From: a virus
IMG/VR virus record: IMGVR_UViG_3300036822_000288
Span: 1-50,416 of that record
Length of the DNA stretch: 50,416 nt
Reading direction: 5' to 3' (one strand)
Under the pieces are notes generated by a model that was not told the DNA's origin, made no database searches, and saw nothing but the letters and a program-made list of their open reading frames with translations. The position numbers were made by a program, and so were the translations under genes. Of the stretch, positions 47,992 to 50,416 are shown one piece after another (positions within the stretch are counted from its first letter, which is position 1; every line of letters starts with the position of its first letter).

Positions 47992-49253
47992 TGTTTGCCC
48001 TGGTTGATGTGAACTCGTTCTATGCCAGTTGCGAGACGGTTTTCCGTCCTGACCTGCGCGGCAAACCTGTGGTCGTGCTTTCAAATAATGATGGCTGCGT
48101 GATCGCACGTTCTGCAGAAGCAAAAAAGTTGCAGGTGCCTATGGGCGCGCCGTATTTCAAGCTGAAAGACGAGTTCAGAAGGCATGGTGTCCAAATATTC
48201 AGTTCGAATTATGCGTTGTATGCCGACATGTCGAATCGCGTAATGACCACGCTTGAAGAGATGGCGCCAGCTGTTGAAATCTACTCAATAGACGAGGCTT
48301 TTATGCTGCTTGATGGAATGAGCAGGATTGAGCCACTGGAAGACTTCGGGCGCAGGGTAAGGGCGCGCATTAAGCAGGAAACACACCTCACAGTGGGCGT
48401 AGGCATTGCGCCGACCAAGACGCTGGCTAAGCTGGCAAATCATGCAGCTAAGAAATGGTCAAAGACCGGCGGTGTGCTAGACCTTTCCAACATCGATCGG
48501 CAGAAGAAACTCATGGCTCTGGTGCCAGTCGAGGACGTCTGGGGCGTTGGCCGGCGAATCAGTAAGAAGCTCAATGCGATGGGCATCATCACTGCCAAAG
48601 ACCTGTCAGAGCAGAGCACTTATATCATCCGGAAGCACTTCAATGTGGTGCTTGAGAGAACTGTACGTGAGTTGCGTGGCGAGCAATGCCTTGGGATTGA
48701 AGAGTTCGCACCGACCAAACAGCAAATTGTCTGCTCACGCTCGTTTGGTTCACGCATTACTGATTACAAGGAAATGCGCCAGGCCATCTGTGCTTATGCG
48801 GAGCGTGCTGCGGAGAAGCTGCGCGGAGAGCGTCAATTCTGCAGACAGGTAGCGGTATTCGTCCGAACCAGCCCGCATGCGGAAAATGAAATTTATTACG
48901 GTAATCAGGCGATGGGTAACCTGATGACCCCATCTAACGATACCCGCGACATCATCAGGGTGGCTATGGAGATGCTCGATCGCATCTGGCTTGATAACCG
49001 ACGTTACATGAAGGCAGGCGTCATGCTTGGAGATTTCTTCAGTCAGGGCGTTTCACAACTCAATCTCTTTGACGAACACAAACCACAGGCCAACAGTGAG
49101 GCGCTGATGCGCGTTGTAGATGGCCTTAACCAGAGCGGGAAGGGGAAACTATGGTTCGCAGGACAGGGTACTCAGAAAGCGTGGGCAATGAAGCGGGAAA
49201 TGCTCTCACCGGCGTACACCACTCGCTATTCGGATCTGCCAGTGGCGAGATGA
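47991..49253 (+). CDS. umuC: UmuC-like Y-family DNA polymerase
   Basis: The 420-aa protein has all Y-family catalytic acids: Asp6 (LVDVNSFYASCE), Asp101 and Glu102 (YSIDEAF), the HhH region VEDVWGVGRRISKKL, and the clamp-binding motif QLNLFD near residue 357. It copies over DNA lesions with UmuD'2. The full length and motifs suggest an active enzyme. Confidence 0.96.
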   Translation: MFALVDVNSFYASCETVFRPDLRGKPVVVLSNNDGCVIARSAEAKKLQVPMGAPYFKLKDEFRRHGVQIFSSNYALYADMSNRVMTTLEEMAPAVEIYSIDEAFMLLDGMSRIEPLEDFGRRVRARIKQETHLTVGVGIAPTKTLAKLANHAAKKWSKTGGVLDLSNIDRQKKLMALVPVEDVWGVGRRISKKLNAMGIITAKDLSEQSTYIIRKHFNVVLERTVRELRGEQCLGIEEFAPTKQQIVCSRSFGSRITDYKEMRQAICAYAERAAEKLRGERQFCRQVAVFVRTSPHAENEIYYGNQAMGNLMTPSNDTRDIIRVAMEMLDRIWLDNRRYMKAGVMLGDFFSQGVSQLNLFDEHKPQANSEALMRVVDGLNQSGKGKLWFAGQGTQKAWAMKREMLSPAYTTRYSDLPVAR

Positions 49254-49540
49254 CACTGCCGGTGCAGAAAGTGATGGCAACCAGCACAACCTGTTACCTG
49301 GTGGAGTGGAAAGGGCGGAGTTGCATCGTTGATGAGAAGCGGCGGCCACAGAACGGCGATACTGTTCTGCTCGATATGTCAGGCCTCTATGAATGGGGTC
49401 ACGCCTATCTGCATCCCAGCCGGATTATCACTGATGACGGCCTTACGCTGGAAGATGATCTGCTTGAGGATGTAGCTGTGGTGGGAGTGGTGACGCATGA
49501 GGTTACCGCGATACACGAACAGGACGGTTCACCAATTTGA
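49250..49540 (+). CDS. Small protein translationally coupled to umuC (96 aa)
   Basis: MTLPVQKVMATSTTCYLVEW begins a beta-rich acidic protein: GRSCIVDEKRRPQNGDTVLL, DDLLEDVAVVGVVTHEV. The layout resembles the S24/UmuD fold without its Ser/Lys pair. The ATG overlaps the umuC stop by 4 bp, so it is likely co-produced on SOS induction. Function unknown. Confidence 0.68.
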   Translation: MTLPVQKVMATSTTCYLVEWKGRSCIVDEKRRPQNGDTVLLDMSGLYEWGHAYLHPSRIITDDGLTLEDDLLEDVAVVGVVTHEVTAIHEQDGSPI

Positions 49541-49598
49541 AAGTTTGCCGTTTCGATCTATTTTTATCTTAAGCCAAATTTACATCATCAAATTCAGT

Positions 49599-49817
49599 AT
49601 GAAAGACATCAGATCACATAGAGCAGGGATGATTGGGCGCGCCATTGGAGCTGCTGTTATTGAGATCACAGCCAGAGGCGGAGAGATTAATCATGCAAAC
49701 ATATTGTATGAGCTCGAGAGGATTGCAGCATCGTCAAACGATCTTCAGGTAAAGGCATTTTCTCGTGATGCAGCTGAGCTTCTCAGGAAGCAATCGGAGG
49801 AAGCTTCCGAAAGCTAG
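49599..49817 (+). CDS. Hypothetical helical protein (72 aa)
   Basis: MKDIRSHRAGMIGRAIGAAV begins a helical protein with YELERIAASSNDLQVKAFSR. No clear ribosome site precedes the ATG. It resembles short proteins found near prophage ends. Function unknown. Confidence 0.6.
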   Translation: MKDIRSHRAGMIGRAIGAAVIEITARGGEINHANILYELERIAASSNDLQVKAFSRDAAELLRKQSEEASES

Positions 49818-49821
49818 TTTG

Positions 49822-49855
49822 AAATAAAAGCCCGGTAGTGGTGGCTGACCGGGCT
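49822..49855 (-). terminator. Minus-strand terminator near attR
   Basis: AGCCCGGT-N11-ACCGGGCT is an 8-bp stem; on the minus strand it is followed by TTTATTTC. No minus-strand phage gene needs it, but it faces transcription from the host promoter at attR. The rest of 49856-50063 shows no convincing gene. Confidence 0.6.
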
Positions 49856-50063
49856 AGGCACAATCCTATGCCAAACATTTCCAATGAGAGCAGGTCAACA
49901 TCACAGGGAATTGAATTGACACTTTGATATTAGGATGGCGCTGCGGAAACGCTAGCGAAGCGGTGAATCATCTTTGCATTACCAGGCTATCAGGCGCGCA
50001 TGACAGACATCCCGCCGATGATTGCTCATCATGACCTGCCAACCGAAAGCAAAGGAATGCCGC

Positions 50064-50252
50064 ATGCCGACCACCAACCTATCCGAACTCGATCGCTACA
50101 TTCACCTCACCCGCTCTTACATCCTTTACATGGATGAGGTGTTGATGGGTAGGGCGCCTTCAATCGACCGGGAGTTAGCTGGGATGATTAGGAAGCAGCT
50201 GATACCGGTATTGAGGGGATTGCGGGCTGAGAAGAGGAGGGCGACGATTTGA
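50064..50252 (+). CDS. Small protein near attR (62 aa)
   Basis: The start MPTTNLSELDRYIHLTRSYI follows AAAGGAATGCCGC. It is a helical, basic protein ending RGLRAEKRRATI. An upstream start would add 11 residues. Function unknown. Confidence 0.6.
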   Translation: MPTTNLSELDRYIHLTRSYILYMDEVLMGRAPSIDRELAGMIRKQLIPVLRGLRAEKRRATI

Positions 50253-50389
50253 ATGGGGCATGTATGGGGCATATGAGATTGTCGAAATTCATCTAAGTTC
50301 ACCACTAACAGCTTTAAAACCACGGTCCAACCGACATAGATCGGTGCTCCTGGACGCTTTTCGATGATTTTAAACTTTGCGTCTACACA
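50253..50389. other. Right attP arm
   Basis: This non-coding stretch between the last phage gene and attR includes GAATGGGGCATGTATGGGGCAT-type direct repeats (ATGGGGCAT twice at about 50252-50272) and A/T-rich tracts, as attP arms with Int, IHF or Xis sites have. I cannot place individual sites. Confidence 0.45.
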
Positions 50390-50402
50390 GATGTCCTGTG
50401 CA
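50390..50402. other. attR: attR core (13 bp)
   Basis: GATGTCCTGTGCA equals 907-919. To the right lies the start of the interrupted host gene. Confidence 0.9.
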
Positions 50403-50416
50403 GATATGAATTGCAT
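50390..50416 (-). pseudogene. 5' fragment of the interrupted host gene
   Basis: On the minus strand this reads MQFISAQDI, the first nine codons of the ornithine cyclodeaminase-like gene whose rest is at 1-906. In the lysogen this start reads on into phage DNA for 87 more codons, to a stop at 50126. Confidence 0.9.

Noticed and set aside
49999-50130. 43-codon plus-strand frame beginning MTDIPPMIAHHDL
   Set aside because: It overlaps the better-supported 50064-50252 gene in another frame and has no clear ribosome site.

Overview
The window is one complete lambdoid prophage of about 49.5 kb in an enterobacterial chromosome (order Enterobacterales; I cannot fix the genus). It is flanked by the two pieces of the host gene it split. 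The first base of the window is the end of an ornithine cyclodeaminase/mu-crystallin family gene and the last base is its start codon. The prophage entered after codon 9. A 13-bp core (GATGTCCTGTGCA) is repeated at 907-919 (attL) and 50390-50402 (attR), and removing the prophage restores a 310-codon reading frame.

Left arm (946-10480, minus strand): integrase and excisionase next to attL; a run of small, mostly unknown early genes; a RecE-like exonuclease plus RecT annealing protein; many tiny ORFs, three encoding single-span membrane peptides; then an N-type antiterminator close to the pL promoter. Intrinsic terminators lie between these genes, as expected for an antiterminated operon.

Immunity and early right region (10413-12040): a LexA/S24-type CI repressor with left and right operators (14-bp consensus ATAGC-N4-GCTAT, repeated at 24-25 bp), pL and pR with 17-bp spacers, Cro, CII, nutL and nutR (boxA plus hairpin), and a TTGC-N6-TTGC box where pRE should lie. 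Next come a half-length sliding-clamp-like protein, O (with 21-bp iterons inside the gene: the origin) and P, then a nin region (NinB, NinE-like, NinF-like, NinG, an HNH nuclease, several small genes) and antiterminator Q.

Late region (19930-47160, plus strand): pR'/tR' region and a tRNA-Asn; holin, GH19 endolysin and spanins; small and large terminase; DUF1073 portal, MuF-type protein, DUF2213 protein with an internal scaffold start, decoration protein, DUF2184 capsid; head-tail joining proteins; tube with an Ig-like domain; tape measure; tail-tip proteins M, L, K, I and J; a downstream tail protein; and an S74 tail fibre. Small genes, mostly on the opposite strand, interrupt this module: a YodC-like gene, a divergent unknown/lipoprotein pair, a small tail-region gene and a Cor-like superinfection-exclusion lipoprotein.

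Right end (47247-50252): a near-ideal LexA box drives an unknown 77-aa gene, then umuD- and umuC-like genes (a complete Pol V-type cassette) and a co-translated 96-aa gene. Two more small genes precede attR. The self-cleaving CI repressor and this cassette together suggest SOS controls both prophage induction and mutagenic repair.
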